Shown here piece by piece: positions 1 through 7,979 of a DNA stretch of 21,077 bases (the first letter of the stretch is position 1; each line of letters begins with the position of its first letter). The DNA comes from Chlamydia trachomatis (GTDB taxonomy: Bacteria; Chlamydiota; Chlamydiia; Chlamydiales; JAAKFR01). The translations under genes and the position numbers were made by a program. The notes beneath the pieces were generated by a model. That model saw only the letters and a list, made by a program, of their open reading frames with translations. It was not told the origin of the DNA and made no database searches. Location: positions 1-21,077 of the forward strand of contig CAMAUB010000004.1 of assembly GCA_945861315.1 (NCBI GenBank), given 5' to 3'.

Positions 1-120
1 AACGCCCTAAGCCGACTAGCTGCTAGATTAACTTATAAAAGTGAACATTCTGAGCTAATTCAAACTGAAATCGCTGATTTAAAACTCATTATCTCTCAAA
101 TGTCCGAATGTCCGGCCTGA
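1..120 (+). CDS. C-terminal end of an unidentified protein, cut by the window edge
   Basis: Frame 1 is open from the first base to a TGA at 118-120 and encodes the last 39 residues of something that begins outside the window. The residues are mostly helix-forming, with regularly spaced Leu/Ile and charged residues (SELIQTEIADLKLIISQM), which suggests an amphipathic or coiled-coil C-terminus. A stop-free run of this length can occur by chance, so the call rests on the protein-like composition and on the absence of any other gene between here and the convergent helicase gene that ends at 162. No function can be assigned. Confidence 0.42.
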   Translation, partial: NALSRLAARLTYKSEHSELIQTEIADLKLIISQMSECPA

Positions 121-159
121 CCCCCTTCCATAATTTATTTGCAATAATAGTATATTAAA

Positions 160-181
160 TTTTAGAAAAAATTCTCTAAAA
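160..181 (-). terminator. weak AT-rich hairpin at the 3' end of the helicase gene
   Basis: TTTTAGA at 160-166 pairs with TCTAAAA at 175-181 around an 8-nt loop, and on the minus strand it is followed by an AT-rich TTTAATA stretch. The stop codon of the helicase gene (162-164) lies inside the stem. The stem is only 7 bp and A/T-dominated, so terminator activity is a guess. Confidence 0.2.
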
Positions 182-1820
182 GAGATGAAATATGTGCCAT
201 AGGGACTGCTTCTTTGGCACACGGAGGGAGGCTTTGTAAAAAGAGTTTGCCGTATCCTTTCTTAATAAGACGACTATCAAGGCAAATAACGCTCCCCCGA
301 TCATCTTTGTTGCGAATCAAGCGCCCAAAGCCTTGTTTGAATTTCACAATGGCTTGGGGCAGTGCGTAGTCGAAGAAAGCAGACCCCCCCTCTTGCACGA
401 TTTTTTCAGAGCGCGCTTCAAAAAGGGGGTCTCCAGGCGCTTTGAAAGGAAGGCGAGCCAAAATCACACACCGAAGCCCATCTCCTACAACATCGACACC
501 CTCCCAAAATGAATCAGTGCCAAAAAGAACGCTGTTGTGCGTTTCTCGAAAAGCATTGAGCAAATCTGTGCGATTTTTAGTTCCTTGGATAAGAAGAGGA
601 TAGCCAGCATCGGCAATTTGCTCTTTCATCGCTAGGTGGCACGCATTGAGCATGGCATAGGAGGTGAAAAGGACAAAAGCACCCCCTTCACTTTTTTCAA
701 TGGCGTCCCAAATAAGATTTTGAGCTGCTTGATAAAAAGCGGGGTGGTTGGGCTCAGGAATATCTGTTGGAATGACAAAAATTGCTTGTGATTCATAGTT
801 AAAAGGACTCTCATAAATGCGCTCTTCTGCCTTTTCAATGCCAAGCCGGCTTTTGATGTAGGTAAAGCTTCCAGCTGTTGTCAGCGTGGCACTGCAAAGA
901 ACAACTGTGGGAAGTTTGTCAAAAAGATTTGCTTTGAGAAAGGAGGCAACCTCAAGTTTAGCGCGCACAAGCACTCCCTCTTCAATCCAGCGCACAGTCC
1001 CATCGTTAAGAGGTGAAGAGACAAAGTCGTCTAGGGTTGTAAGCACTTTTTCAAGCTGGAGCATCACAGTTTCATCTTCAATTGTATCAAGTAGAAGTGT
1101 TCCTAGATAAACCACTCGCTTTGCAGCGCTTATCCAGGGAAGTTCGTGAATCCTTTTGGGTGGTCCAATTTCCTGAAAAAGGGCCTCAATTGCGTGGATA
1201 AAGTCGCTATCTTTCTGTGCAAGCTTAAGAAGGTGAGTGCGGCTGACGCGCCCTGCAAAATAGTGTGTTGCCACATCTTCAATATGGTGCGCTTCATCTA
1301 TGATCAGTCGATCATATTCGGGGATGACTGCGTGATCAAACGCCATATCAGCAAAAAGAAGGTGGTGGTTTACAATGATGAGGTCAGCTTTTTCTGCCTC
1401 CCTTTTTTGCCGGAAGTAAGTGCATTTGTTGAAGTAGGAACACTTGCTATGGGTACAGCTTTCTCGATCGGCTAAAACATGTAGTTGCCCTTCATTCTCT
1501 TTGCGCAAACAGATATAATTCCCCATTCCTTTGAGCAATACAACTTTGAGGTCTAAATTGAGTGCATCAAGAAGAAGAGGGAGTTCTTTCTCTAAAAGCT
1601 GTTCTTGTAAAGCAATCGTATGCGTTGAGACAACCGTTTTTTCGCCTGTTTTTGCGGCCCAGTTAAGAGCAGGAAGAAGATAACCCATGCTTTTGCCAAT
1701 TCCTGTTCCAGCTTCTATCAGCAAAATCTGTTCTTCTAAATAAGCGACCTCTACATCTTGAAGCATGGCCTGTTGACCAGAACGTATTTCAAGATCTGGA
1801 AGAAGGTCATTCAGTTTCAA
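162..1820 (-). CDS. dinG: DinG/YoaA-type (XPD-like) superfamily 2 DNA helicase with iron-sulfur cluster
   Basis: This is an ATP-dependent 5'-3' DNA helicase of the XPD/DinG/YoaA group, expected to unwind damaged or structured DNA. The Walker A motif EAGTGIGKS is at residues 36-44. Four cysteines (104, 122, 127, 133) lie between motifs I and II where this family carries its 4Fe-4S cluster. The DEAH box is IIDEAHH near 173-179, and the C-terminal half has motif [10 protein letters not shown]. At 552 aa it is shorter than E. coli DinG (about 716) and YoaA (about 636). The start is TTG (1818-1820), inside the last codons of rpoD, so the genes overlap by 14 nt. No ATG fits this frame near the start and no clear Shine-Dalgarno is visible, so translation is probably coupled to rpoD. 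The helicase family is secure; the choice between DinG and YoaA is not. Confidence 0.92.
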   Translation of the reverse strand: MKLNDLLPDLEIRSGQQAMLQDVEVAYLEEQILLIEAGTGIGKSMGYLLPALNWAAKTGEKTVVSTHTIALQEQLLEKELPLLLDALNLDLKVVLLKGMGNYICLRKENEGQLHVLADRESCTHSKCSYFNKCTYFRQKREAEKADLIIVNHHLLFADMAFDHAVIPEYDRLIIDEAHHIEDVATHYFAGRVSRTHLLKLAQKDSDFIHAIEALFQEIGPPKRIHELPWISAAKRVVYLGTLLLDTIEDETVMLQLEKVLTTLDDFVSSPLNDGTVRWIEEGVLVRAKLEVASFLKANLFDKLPTVVLCSATLTTAGSFTYIKSRLGIEKAEERIYESPFNYESQAIFVIPTDIPEPNHPAFYQAAQNLIWDAIEKSEGGAFVLFTSYAMLNACHLAMKEQIADAGYPLLIQGTKNRTDLLNAFRETHNSVLFGTDSFWEGVDVVGDGLRCVILARLPFKAPGDPLFEARSEKIVQEGGSAFFDYALPQAIVKFKQGFGRLIRNKDDRGSVICLDSRLIKKGYGKLFLQSLPPCAKEAVPMAHISSLLENFF

Positions 1821-3474
1821 GGAGATCTAAGAAAGCTCGTAGTTGCTTCGAGCGAATAGGATGGCGCATTTTGCGTAGCGCCTTAGCTTCAATTTGTCGA
1901 ATGCGTTCTCGTGTCACATTGAAAGCAACGCCCACCTCTTCGAGAGTCTTTGGCTTGCCATCTAAAAGGCCAAAGCGTTGAATCAAGACGATGCGCTCTC
2001 GCTCAGTAAGCGTGGTTAGCACCTCGTTCATCTTATCTTTCAAGATGGAGTAGCCGGTTGCCTCTGCTGGAGATTCAACCCCTGTATCTTCGAGAAAATC
2101 GCCAAACTGGCTCTCTCCACCCTCTCCAACTTCGGCTTGAAGGGAGATGGGGTGTTGTGCGATTTTATAAATTTCACGCACCCTCTCTGCTGTGATCCCA
2201 AGCTCCATCGCTAGCTCTTCTGGAGTGGGCTCACGCCCTGTTTCCATCATCAGCTTTTTTGCTCCACGAAGAACTTTATTAATCGTTTCAATCATGTGGA
2301 CAGGAATTCGAATGGTGCGTGCTTGATCTGCAATTGCACGTGTGACGGCTTGTCTAATCCACCAAGTTGCATAGGTTGAAAACTTATAGCCACGTCTATA
2401 TTCAAATTTTTCGACAGCTTTCATCAAACCCATATTTCCTTCTTGGATTAAATCCAAAAAGGATAGGCCTCTGTTGGTATATTTTTTTGCAATGGAGATA
2501 ACAAGGCGGAGGTTTGATTCAACCATCTCGCGCTTTGCCTCTTGACTCTTGTCCATCCACCGCTGCAGCATGCGAACATCTTTTTTGAACTCATCAAGTG
2601 TGCGTCCTGCAGCAATTTCTCTTTTTTGCAATTTCCGTTTCGCAGATAAAAGTTTAATAGCAGCGAACTTATTTCGCTCAGCTCGAGAAACAAGCTCACT
2701 CACCTCTTTATCGAGTTCTAAGAAGCGATCGTAGGCTCTAAAAACAACCTCAGCAAAATCATCGATAATATTGGCACGTGAATGGAAACGACCTAGGTAA
2801 GCTTGCATCCGAATGCGACATTTTTCAAGCTCATCGGATAGTTTTGCTCGTTCATCTTTTTTTAGTTTCTCATTGCGTAAAGAAATTAGTAGCTCTTTAA
2901 GAATTTGATCTTCGTGTTTGAGCAGCTCCGATAGCTTAGGAAGAAGCTTGAGATAGTGAGGCTTGTCCTCAACTTCTTTTTCTGAAATGACCTTATCAAA
3001 ACGGTCTTTTCCACCAATGAGAGCTGCAATGATAGAAATCACTTCCTGAGTTGAATAACGAAATCGCATGATGATGCGCTCAATTTGAGCCTGCGCCTTT
3101 TCAATCCGTTTGGAGATTTCAACTTCTTCTTCACGAGTTAACAGGGGAACTGAGCCCATCTCTTTAAGATACATGCGAACTGGATCATCAGGAGTTCCCT
3201 CAGCCTTTTTCGCAATCCCTTCGAGCTCTTTTGCCTCTTTTTTCCGCTCTTTTTGCCTCTCAACATCGGCTTGATTCAAAACCTGGATATCCATCCCGGA
3301 CAAAAAGATAAGAACATGATCAATTTGCTCAGGGTCATCGAAATTCATCGGAAGGATCTCATTGATCTCTTCATAGGTGATAAATCCCTGATCTTTGGCA
3401 AGAGCTACAAGCTCTTCCAATTTTTGATTATATTCTTCGTTAGATTCTGGTGTTGTTTTTTTCGTTTTATTCAT
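1807..3474 (-). CDS. rpoD: primary RNA polymerase sigma factor (sigma-66/sigma-70 family)
   Basis: This is the housekeeping sigma factor that directs RNA polymerase to -10/-35 promoters. Region 1.2 ([12 protein letters not shown]) is near residues 96-107. A long non-conserved region spans about 125-310. Region 2 (about 318-390) contains [20 protein letters not shown], the promoter-melting block [14 protein letters not shown] and the -10-recognition helix. Region 3 covers about 391-470. Region 4 (about 485-545) has the -35-binding helix-turn-helix [20 protein letters not shown]. From memory, the whole protein follows chlamydial sigma-66 closely, including the N-terminal [18 protein letters not shown] block, and this is the best taxonomic marker in the window. 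It ends at DLLETE, shorter than the Chlamydia C-terminal tail. The start is ATG without a strong Shine-Dalgarno. It is followed by the overlapping helicase gene and is divergent from the CoiA-like gene. Confidence 0.98.
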   Translation of the reverse strand: MNKTKKTTPESNEEYNQKLEELVALAKDQGFITYEEINEILPMNFDDPEQIDHVLIFLSGMDIQVLNQADVERQKERKKEAKELEGIAKKAEGTPDDPVRMYLKEMGSVPLLTREEEVEISKRIEKAQAQIERIIMRFRYSTQEVISIIAALIGGKDRFDKVISEKEVEDKPHYLKLLPKLSELLKHEDQILKELLISLRNEKLKKDERAKLSDELEKCRIRMQAYLGRFHSRANIIDDFAEVVFRAYDRFLELDKEVSELVSRAERNKFAAIKLLSAKRKLQKREIAAGRTLDEFKKDVRMLQRWMDKSQEAKREMVESNLRLVISIAKKYTNRGLSFLDLIQEGNMGLMKAVEKFEYRRGYKFSTYATWWIRQAVTRAIADQARTIRIPVHMIETINKVLRGAKKLMMETGREPTPEELAMELGITAERVREIYKIAQHPISLQAEVGEGGESQFGDFLEDTGVESPAEATGYSILKDKMNEVLTTLTERERIVLIQRFGLLDGKPKTLEEVGVAFNVTRERIRQIEAKALRKMRHPIRSKQLRAFLDLLETE

Positions 3475-3495
3475 GAAAAATAAGAGTTCTGTATT

Positions 3496-3524
3496 ACTAT
3501 ACTGATTTGGTGACTTTATGCAAA
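3496..3524 (-). promoter_or_regulatory. candidate sigma-70-type promoter for rpoD, with an opposed -10-like box
   Basis: On the minus strand TTTGCA (3519-3524, 4/6 to TTGACA) is followed by a 17-bp spacer and TATAGT (3496-3501, 5/6 to TATAAT), placing a start about 15 nt before the rpoD ATG. The -35 box lies inside the first codons of the divergent CoiA-like gene. On the plus strand an overlapping TATACT (3498-3503, 5/6) could be that gene's -10, but it has no good -35. The whole gap between the two genes is only 43 nt. Confidence 0.35.
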
Positions 3525-4198
3525 CACTTGCTTGCAGCTCTCAAGGAAATCCTGTCAGAGCCGATAAAGCCTCTCGCGGCGAGCTCTACACCTGCTTTGA
3601 GTGTAACCGCCCTTTGCGTTTGCGCTCTGGACGCCGTCGCCGCCCTCACTTCTATCACCTGAGCACCTCTACTTGCCGTCTTCAAATGCGTAGTACCTTT
3701 CATCTGAAAATTCAAGATTTTCTGCAACAACAACTTTCTCCTGAAAAAATTATTCTTGAACAACCCTTTCCAACAATTCGGCGCATCGCAGATCTTGTTT
3801 GGCCTGCCAAACGATGGATCTTCGAAATCCAATGCTCCCCAATCTCTGCAATGGAGGTAGAGCGGCGAATGGCTGACTATAAACTTGCCGGCTACCGGGT
3901 GATTTGGATTCTTTTCGATCAACAGTTTAATCGACCGAGCTTAAGCGATGCTGAACTCTTTTTGCAAGCGCATCCTTACTATTTTATTTCAAAAGAGCTT
4001 TTTATCTATGAACAGCTCTGTCAGATTTCTCAAGGAAGGCGCATTGCTACCTCAAAACGCTACCCCATCTATCTCAAAAACCTTGATCTCAACCTAAAGC
4101 GAGAGTGGATAGCCCATCAGCCACAAAAACCTTCAAAAAAAAGCCGTTTCTCTCTTAAATCTTCTCTACTCTACTTGTTAGAAAAGATGACTAACTAA
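3518..4198 (+). CDS. CoiA-like competence protein / PD-(D/E)XK-type nuclease with zinc-finger-like N-terminus
   Basis: The layout is that of CoiA, a competence-linked protein of transformable bacteria thought to process incoming DNA. A Cys pair ([15 protein letters not shown]26 and C29) is followed by PHFYH (H44, H47), matching the CoiA N-terminal Zn-ribbon-like segment. A restriction-endonuclease-like core follows: RRIADLVW (D92), then [13 protein letters not shown] with an E-x-Q pair (E103, Q105), then the helix [21 protein letters not shown]. The basic C-terminal tail (about 190-226) may bind DNA. At 226 aa it is shorter than Firmicutes CoiA. The ATG at 3518 has only a weak GGTGA upstream. 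It is divergent from rpoD (43-nt gap) and its 3' end overlaps the convergent PAS gene by 8 bp. The family is a motif-based call; a role in transformation is inferred. Confidence 0.75.
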   Translation: MQTLACSSQGNPVRADKASRGELYTCFECNRPLRLRSGRRRRPHFYHLSTSTCRLQMRSTFHLKIQDFLQQQLSPEKIILEQPFPTIRRIADLVWPAKRWIFEIQCSPISAMEVERRMADYKLAGYRVIWILFDQQFNRPSLSDAELFLQAHPYYFISKELFIYEQLCQISQGRRIATSKRYPIYLKNLDLNLKREWIAHQPQKPSKKSRFSLKSSLLYLLEKMTN

Positions 4199-5369
4199 TC
4201 ATCATTCCAATAATGTAGTTAGCAAATGGCCCTTTTGTGATCACTCCCATGTAACAGTCTAGAGATTTTTGCTCTCCACTTTTTGTTTTTACCACCAAGC
4301 GCAATTTTTTTTCTCTATCTCGTGAAATTTCTTTGATTGCGAGGCTCCACTCTGGATAGCCTTGGACAATCAGCTCCTGGAAATCCTTTATAAACTTCTC
4401 CCCACACCAACCCAATAAATTTTTTACAGCTTTATTGACAAATAAAAGCTTACTTTCGAATTGTGAATAGACAAACACAAGACCGCTACTCTCCTCTCGC
4501 AAATGATCAAAAAGAGGGCGAAGATCAATCGCATATCGATTCACAGAACTATCAATAAAACGTCCCCCTAGATGATCGGCTCCTGTACTTTGTTCTGCCA
4601 TTTGCAAATAGCGTGCGATCTGTAATGAATGGTCGTATGGCTTTTGTCGCGCACTTGTATTTAGATGATCTTCTTCTTTTGCCATTGGAATTTTTTCTAA
4701 TAGGGGATCTTCAATTTGCAGCAAACTACGGATCTCGTACATCAAATCACGTACCTTTCCCTCAAGCTTCGTGATGTAGCCTTGCTTTTTCTCAATAATT
4801 GCACGCTGTTCTGAAATTGTGTGCTGATAGTCAGAAAGCAAAGAGTCTTTATGATTCAATTGATTTTGAATTTCCCCTTTATAACGCTCATACTCCTCTT
4901 CAAGACGGGTATATTCTTTGCGCAAATCCTCAAATTCAAGATAAGCCATACGCATCTGTTCTAACTTTTTGTCCATCTCCAAGTTAAGCTCATTGACTTG
5001 CTCTTTGCTTTTTTGGACAGAAGAGTGAAGCAAATCGATCTGATGTTCATACCCAACTCTTGCCCGTTCAAATTCGTTCCGAAAATTCTCAATCTGATCT
5101 GATGGTATTACATTGAGCTGCTGACACTTTTGCTCAACAAGACCTTTTACAGCCATCCTAAAACGACGCTCCCAACTGCGCAGCAAATAGTAGCCTCCAA
5201 TTCCACTGAGCACTGACGGGAGGAGTGCCACAAGGACAACTTCCCCTCTATTTTTTACACAGCACATGGTAAGAAAAATGGGAAAAATAAAACAAGCAAA
5301 GACCAAAATGTAAAAATGCCATTGATTTAGACTAATAGAAACTTTTCTTTTTAGAATCGTTTTTTCCAT
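4191..5369 (-). CDS. membrane-anchored coiled-coil protein with C-terminal PAS-like domain
   Basis: Two hydrophobic segments at about residues 19-37 and 43-63 form an N-terminal membrane hairpin. A long charged coiled coil follows (about 95-217, rich in Glu, Gln, Lys and Leu heptads). The C-terminal ~110 residues look like a PAS fold: SSGLVFVYSQFESKLLFVNK, then NLLGWCGEKFIKDF, then a final strand region with REKKLRLVVKTKSGEQ. No histidine-kinase, GGDEF, EAL or other output domain follows; the protein ends at the last PAS strand, so it may sense or scaffold through protein contacts. It is the last gene of a three-gene operon, 22 nt after the mutarotase. From memory, Chlamydia also has an unnamed gene between rpoD and rpsT (CT616 in C. 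trachomatis), and this may be its counterpart. The function is unknown. Confidence 0.72.
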   Translation of the reverse strand: MEKTILKRKVSISLNQWHFYILVFACFIFPIFLTMCCVKNRGEVVLVALLPSVLSGIGGYYLLRSWERRFRMAVKGLVEQKCQQLNVIPSDQIENFRNEFERARVGYEHQIDLLHSSVQKSKEQVNELNLEMDKKLEQMRMAYLEFEDLRKEYTRLEEEYERYKGEIQNQLNHKDSLLSDYQHTISEQRAIIEKKQGYITKLEGKVRDLMYEIRSLLQIEDPLLEKIPMAKEEDHLNTSARQKPYDHSLQIARYLQMAEQSTGADHLGGRFIDSSVNRYAIDLRPLFDHLREESSGLVFVYSQFESKLLFVNKAVKNLLGWCGEKFIKDFQELIVQGYPEWSLAIKEISRDREKKLRLVVKTKSGEQKSLDCYMGVITKGPFANYIIGMMIS

Positions 5370-5391
5370 AAATTTCTCTATAACAGATTAA

Positions 5392-6225
5392 TTAGAGAAT
5401 CGAAATAAGAATTTTAATCCGACTCACACTTAATCGACACCCGCGCGGATTTTTCGCCGACACTGGTTCGATACAGACAAAAGAGAAGCCAGTTGGATGC
5501 CAAAGCTGCCATGAATTTTCTTCATTGTCAGACCAATAGCGAACACGCACCTGATGTGAGGCTGTTTCCATATGTATATCCCCTTGCATTGTATCGGGAT
5601 AAGGAAGAAAACCAAAATCTGTTTCTTGATTGAGATCATAGATTAAATGACCATCTAGATAGTTCCATGTAGAAGGAATCTGCTTAAATATTCCCCCATC
5701 ATTATAAGTATCTTTTACATTTGCCCTTATTCTACCTATACCATTTGCCAGCGCATAGTAGGTATGCAGTCCAACAACTGATTCTGTGTCACTAACTACT
5801 GAGAGCTCAATATGAAGCCCCTCCTCGTTCAACTTAGCAGTATAGGTCATTTTAAAATCTTGCCCTTCAATATCTTTAAGAGCAATCCCATTCCATATAT
5901 CGCTTCCGTTTAGCTCGGCTTTAATTTGATCCTTGTCTGAAAAAAGGACATTCCAAGGGGCATAGCGCCCAATGCCATGGGACAGGGGGTCTCCCGATTT
6001 TGTGACACGTGGAAAAAGCTTTGGATCAGAAAGGGGAGGGAAAATTTTTCGACGATGAAAGTGAGGTCCAATCATCGCACCCAAACCAGCAGATCGCTCT
6101 TCAAAAAGAGGCTTGGTAGACTGATCAATTGCCTCAATTTCACCCTTTTTTAGGCTAACAAAGTTCATCCCATTCTCTGGAAAAAAACGGGCTGTATAAG
6201 CTTTTGCTTTAAGATCGATTGGCAC
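5392..6225 (-). CDS. aldose 1-epimerase / hexose-6-phosphate mutarotase-like protein
   Basis: This is a galactose-mutarotase-superfold enzyme, expected to interconvert the alpha and beta anomers of a hexose or hexose phosphate. The family's His-Gly motif appears as LSHGIGRYAPW (H83, R87). A second conserved histidine is in VGLHTYYAL (H154), most like the hexose-6-phosphate mutarotases. The expected catalytic glutamate is E253 in FVCIEPVSAKNPRG. Length (277 aa) fits the short hexose-6-phosphate-type members. The start is GTG at 6223-6225, chosen because a perfect AGGAGG lies 5 nt upstream; it overlaps the end of the DUF3592-like gene by 17 nt. The PAS protein follows 22 nt downstream. In an intracellular bacterium a sugar-phosphate substrate seems likelier than a free sugar, but that is inference. 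Confidence 0.8.
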   Translation of the reverse strand: MPIDLKAKAYTARFFPENGMNFVSLKKGEIEAIDQSTKPLFEERSAGLGAMIGPHFHRRKIFPPLSDPKLFPRVTKSGDPLSHGIGRYAPWNVLFSDKDQIKAELNGSDIWNGIALKDIEGQDFKMTYTAKLNEEGLHIELSVVSDTESVVGLHTYYALANGIGRIRANVKDTYNDGGIFKQIPSTWNYLDGHLIYDLNQETDFGFLPYPDTMQGDIHMETASHQVRVRYWSDNEENSWQLWHPTGFSFVCIEPVSAKNPRGCRLSVSRIKILISIL

Positions 6226-6661
6226 GTTGACCTCCTACAAAGACTCCAAGACCAATGAAGTAGAGCATCAACCCTATCAAAATGGTCGTAGAAAGGGTAA
6301 TTTTCATTGGGAATACTCTGGCCGTAGCACTATAAGTGGGCTTTTTCTCGTTGTACCAAATATGCAAAGATTTTCCTCTAAATTTTTCAACTCCCTTCTC
6401 TGCTGACCACGGATTTTTGTAGAGAGGACCTATGGGAGCTGTGGCGCGTTGTTGCCCAAATTTTGACTCAAAAATATAGGTAGCAACTATTTGATAGCGA
6501 TCGGCCTTCCTCTCTTTGATTTCAAGACTTTCAATTTGAGCTATAGCCTCCGAATTGAGTCTAGTATAGGCGACAAGAGCTGACGTAGCTCTAGTTCCAA
6601 ACCAGGCTGCCACAGCGACTATACCAACAAGTAATAGAATGAAAGGACCATTTCGATGCAT
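6209..6661 (-). CDS. small two-TM membrane protein, DUF3592-like
   Basis: A 150-aa protein with hydrophobic helices at about residues 6-25 and 121-143 and a soluble domain of about 90 residues between them. The middle part (YQIVATYIFESKFGQQ, then LHIWYNEKKPTYS) resembles DUF3592 proteins, in which a beta-rich segment ending in a 'YNPxxP'-like motif lies between two membrane helices. It is the first gene of the operon with the mutarotase-like and PAS genes, and its last 17 nt overlap the mutarotase start. It is divergent from rpsT. No biochemical role can be read from the sequence, and the DUF assignment is a resemblance, not a search result. Confidence 0.62.
   Translation of the reverse strand: MHRNGPFILLLVGIVAVAAWFGTRATSALVAYTRLNSEAIAQIESLEIKERKADRYQIVATYIFESKFGQQRATAPIGPLYKNPWSAEKGVEKFRGKSLHIWYNEKKPTYSATARVFPMKITLSTTILIGLMLYFIGLGVFVGGQRANRS
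6231..6236 (-). promoter_or_regulatory. strong Shine-Dalgarno deciding a GTG start
   Basis: On the minus strand AGGAGG sits 5 nt before GTG (6223-6225). It is inside the 3' end of the upstream gene and fixes the start of the mutarotase-like protein. Confidence 0.8.
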
Positions 6662-6681
6662 TGTTCTTTATACCCTTGTTG

Positions 6682-6701
6682 GTTATATAGGTATATATAA
6701 C
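6682..6701. repeat. perfect 8-bp dyad between divergent genes
   Basis: GTTATATA (6682-6689) and TATATAAC (6694-6701) are perfect inverted copies around GGTA. The dyad lies between the DUF3592-like operon and rpsT. It could be an operator or simply opposed -10-like sequence; it is pure A/T apart from the end bases. Confidence 0.3.
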
Positions 6702-6712
6702 ACACTATCCTC

Positions 6713-6741
6713 TTTACGAATATCTGAATTTCATCTATGAT
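6713..6741 (+). promoter_or_regulatory. candidate sigma-70-type promoter of rpsT
   Basis: TTTACG (6713-6718, 4/6 to consensus), a 17-bp spacer and TATGAT (6736-6741, 5/6) would start transcription near 6748. That is just before the Shine-Dalgarno AAGGGA (6753-6758) and the ATG at 6764. The -10 box covers an in-frame ATG at 6737, which argues against that upstream start. Confidence 0.45.
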
Positions 6742-6763
6742 CACTCGGAAAAAAGGGATACAC

Positions 6764-7054
6764 ATGGCTGACGAAAAAGAAAAAGTAGCAAAGAAACGTC
6801 CAACTGCTCAAAAAAGGGACATCACAAACGAAAAAAAACGTTTAATCAATAAAGCATTCAAATCAGAAGTTCGTACTTCTCAGCGTGATTTTCAAGAATC
6901 TCTTAAAGGAAATGACCGTGAAGCGATTACTGCACGCCTCTCAGCTTTTTATAGCATGATGGATAAAGGTGTCAAAAGAGGTATTTACACGAGAAATAAG
7001 GCTGCACGCACAAAAATGCGCGCCCAAAAAAGAGTTGTCTCCTTCTCCAGTTAA
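6764..7054 (+). CDS. rpsT: 30S ribosomal protein S20
   Basis: S20 binds 16S rRNA in the body of the small subunit and helps its assembly. The 96-residue product is strongly basic and helical, with the family features RPTAQKRDITNEKKRLINKA at the N-terminus, a central SLKGNDREAITARLSAFYSM helix and the closing KRGIYTRNKAARTKMRAQKR. Length fits the family (about 87-98 aa). An in-frame ATG exists 27 nt upstream (6737), but 6764 is preferred: AAGGGA lies 5 nt before it, S20 proteins begin close to this point, and the upstream ATG falls in the candidate -10 box. From memory, rpsT lies close to rpoD in Chlamydia as well. Confidence 0.93.
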   Translation: MADEKEKVAKKRPTAQKRDITNEKKRLINKAFKSEVRTSQRDFQESLKGNDREAITARLSAFYSMMDKGVKRGIYTRNKAARTKMRAQKRVVSFSS

Positions 7055-7091
7055 CCAGCATTTCTCACACTTTTCGAGAAATATGGGTTAG
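7052..7091. repeat. hairpin element 1, just after rpsT; inverted relative of the element at 7901
   Basis: The arms 7052-7066 and 7076-7090 pair at 12 of 15 positions plus one G-U, with a 9-nt loop, beginning at the rpsT stop codon. The bottom strand of 7071-7091 matches the top strand of 7901-7923 with one substitution and a 2-nt gap. No T-run follows, so it is not a classical intrinsic terminator, although it may act as a transcript 3' end. Confidence 0.6.
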
Positions 7092-7130
7092 TAATAATTC
7101 TTTTATGTGGAGTTTTCTTAGTCATTCTTT

Positions 7131-7158
7131 TATAATGCCCTCCAGTTCAAAAAGGAGG
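7131..7158 (+). promoter_or_regulatory. -10 box and Shine-Dalgarno for the first paralog
   Basis: A perfect TATAAT lies at 7131-7136, with a poor -35 (TGGAGT at 7108-7113, 17-bp spacer). AGGAGG at 7153-7158 follows, 10 nt before the ATG at 7169. A start near 7143 would give a short leader that includes the ribosome site. Confidence 0.5.
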
Positions 7159-7168
7159 GACTTATATT

Positions 7169-7894
7169 ATGTCAGTTAGCACGCCACTTATCGATCGTTT
7201 TAGGACTTGGATTAGGTTTTCTGATGACGGTGCTGAGATGGTCGACCGCACCCTCCAGTCTACAACTGCTGCCACAAATATTGCCATTCAAGTCATGCAG
7301 CATCAAGGAAAAGGCGTTGCTTTGCCAACTAGAATCCGTGATGGAGTGAGTGATGCTGGTGCAGTTGTTAGCCTCTCTCGTCTAACCTGGGCTATTGGCG
7401 GCTTTTTCTCTGGATCAGCTTTCATCCAAACTAACCCTGATGGATCCCTTAAAGTTGATAAAGGGCACTATGTATGGAACTCATTTGCTCTTATCACCCT
7501 TAAAGTTGCACTTTTTGTGGGACGCGCCCTTAATTTAACTAACTGGCTCAATAGCAAGAATGCATATCAACTTGACACGAAGCATACTCAACGTATTGAC
7601 CATGCCACTTCAGCAGCTTTTACCCTTGTTTCAGCTTGCGGGCTTTACCTGGCGGCAAAAGATGCAATGCAAGTTCCTTCGTCAACAGAGCTAACAGCAG
7701 GTCGCATCACCATAGGGCAGTACAACCGCAGAGCCTTCATGGATATGACACGAAATGGCTTTGATTTGCTCTCGTCTGTCTTCGACATTGCAAAAAGCTC
7801 AAGCTATGGTTGTGGGGTTGCTAGTGCTGTCCTTAGCTTAGGTTCAGGACTTAGCTCGCTAGCTTATGAATGCGCTTGGCACCAACCTCAATAA
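7169..7894 (+). CDS. lineage-specific membrane protein, paralog A of a tandem pair
   Basis: I do not recognise this 241-aa protein. Hydrophobic stretches occur at about residues 64-86, 105-123, 146-165 and 214-233, so it is probably membrane-inserted; no signal peptide is evident. It shares its full layout with the next gene: SAFIQTNPDGSLK then HYVW, KVALFVGRALNL, NA before RI, FDLLSSVFDIAKSSSYGCG, and the C-terminal LGSGLSSLAYECAWH. The start is supported by AGGAGG and a perfect TATAAT upstream. Hairpin elements lie on both sides (7052-7091 and 7901-7944). The hydrophobic layout would allow a membrane or host-directed role, but no secretion signal can be read from the sequence. Confidence 0.8.
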   Translation: MSVSTPLIDRFRTWIRFSDDGAEMVDRTLQSTTAATNIAIQVMQHQGKGVALPTRIRDGVSDAGAVVSLSRLTWAIGGFFSGSAFIQTNPDGSLKVDKGHYVWNSFALITLKVALFVGRALNLTNWLNSKNAYQLDTKHTQRIDHATSAAFTLVSACGLYLAAKDAMQVPSSTELTAGRITIGQYNRRAFMDMTRNGFDLLSSVFDIAKSSSYGCGVASAVLSLGSGLSSLAYECAWHQPQ

Positions 7895-7900
7895 GACGTT

Positions 7901-7944
7901 CTAGCCCATATTTTTCTCGAAAAAGCGAGAGAAAAGTGGGCTAG
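7901..7944. repeat. hairpin element 2, between the two paralogs
   Basis: Nineteen-nt arms (7901-7919 and 7926-7944) pair with only one true mismatch and two G-U pairs around the 6-nt loop AAAAAG; the outer CTAGCCCA/TGGGCTAG is perfect. It begins 6 nt after the stop of paralog A. No T-run follows. Its first half repeats the bottom strand of element 1 at 7071-7091. It may be a terminator or a dispersed palindromic repeat. Confidence 0.7.
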
Positions 7945-7970
7945 ACTTATAAGCAAAAGTGCTTTAAAAT
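7942..7970 (+). promoter_or_regulatory. candidate promoter for paralog B, giving a near-leaderless mRNA
   Basis: TAGACT (7942-7947, 4/6), a 17-bp spacer and TAAAAT (7965-7970, 5/6) predict a start at about 7976-7978. The ATG is at 7980 and no Shine-Dalgarno precedes it, so the transcript would be leaderless or nearly so. The -35 box overlaps the last bases of hairpin element 2. Confidence 0.35.
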
Positions 7971-7979
7971 CTGTCTGTT

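Noticed and set aside
3497-3922. 141-codon open frame on the minus strand opposite the CoiA-like gene
   Set aside because: It lies fully antisense to a gene with recognisable motifs, has no family features and no ribosome site; it is a shadow frame.
6737-6763. Upstream ATG that would add nine residues to S20
   Set aside because: It falls in the candidate -10 box, lacks a Shine-Dalgarno, and S20 family members start near 6764.
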